This document shows positions 63,917 to 64,000 of a DNA stretch of 64,000 nt, in pieces. Numbering within the stretch: the stretch's first letter is position 1; each line of letters begins with the position of its first letter. Below the pieces are notes generated by a model. That model did no database searches. It had not been told where the DNA came from and worked only from the letters and a program-made list of their open reading frames with translations. This stretch comes from DASRSS01 sp963799045 (lineage in GTDB: Bacteria; Actinomycetota; Actinomycetes; Mycobacteriales; Jatrophihabitantaceae). A program made the position numbers and the translations under genes. Where the stretch lies: the NCBI GenBank assembly GCA_963799045.1, contig CAWCVN010000007.1:372001-436000 (forward strand), given 5' to 3'.

Positions 63917-64000
63917 CTAGCGAGCGCAGGCGCGCAAGGCCCGCGATCTGGGCGAGGCCGGCATCGGTCAGACCGGGGACGCACAGTGTGAGGCCGTCGA
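63917..64000 (-). pseudogene. 5' part of the IS1380-split leucine-rich-repeat gene (continues outside)
   Basis: Reading from the right edge on the minus strand: GLTLCVPGLTDAGLAQIAGL, then ARLRSLA at the CTAG. Two LRR-like units (LTDAGLAQIAGL). The frame is open at base 64000 and continues beyond the window. It joins the fragment at 61944-62228 after removal of the IS. Confidence 0.8.

Overview
The window is high-GC DNA from an actinomycete. The evidence is the ergothioneine operon (egtA-egtB-egtC), an F420-dependent oxidoreductase, a CYP125-type steroid hydroxylase, and the gene order galU-moeA-rimJ-sepX with divergent 5-formyl-THF cyclo-ligase, fmdB and mscL, which is the order known from mycobacteria and relatives. 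A Frankiales or Jatrophihabitans-like source would fit, but that is inference.

Left core (1-21.7 kb). Ergothioneine genes come first. A putative thiol/persulfide stress regulon follows: thioredoxin-OsmC, a CsoR/CstR-type repressor, and MMPL transporter-DUF302, with a TACC-N6-GGTA operator at each promoter. Next are a TetR/hydrolase pair, UppP, a DinB-like protein, a three-gene di-haem cytochrome b cluster, CYP125 with a divergent TetR, and a MerR gene. Identical MerR-type dyads stand before a SulP transporter and before RF3, which is followed by RNase J.

Accessory region (21.7-45.2 kb). It starts with a 2.4-kb transposon and a recombinase fragment. A less GC-rich stretch follows, carrying LCP, secreted and membrane proteins, and UbiA with a two-component system. 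At 34.4 kb a run of 23 cytosines lies inside a zinc-ribbon ORF and would, at a length of 21 or 24, fuse it to a coiled-coil/two-TM membrane protein. This is the most striking feature of the window. An IS630 element follows, then an integrative element (MT-A70 methylase, TraD/VirD4-like ATPase, replication-relaxation protein, sce7726 plus beta-family pair, serine integrase) that ends against tRNA-Ala(CGC).

Right core (45.2-64 kb). SepX, RimJ, MoeA, GalU, folate cyclo-ligase, FmdB, SAF protein, MscL, moaE-moaB-moaC, a CocE-like hydrolase, an F420 enzyme, a clade-2 catalase, tRNA-Arg(CCT), IS481 debris, a diguanylate cyclase, an MFS transporter, and a leucine-rich-repeat gene cut by an IS1380 element with a CTAG duplication.

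Caution: five frameshifts (egtB, the ATPase, the integrase twice, rimJ) are all explained by one extra base. Two of the genes are housekeeping genes, so some or all may be sequence errors. The same caveat applies to the length of the C tract.
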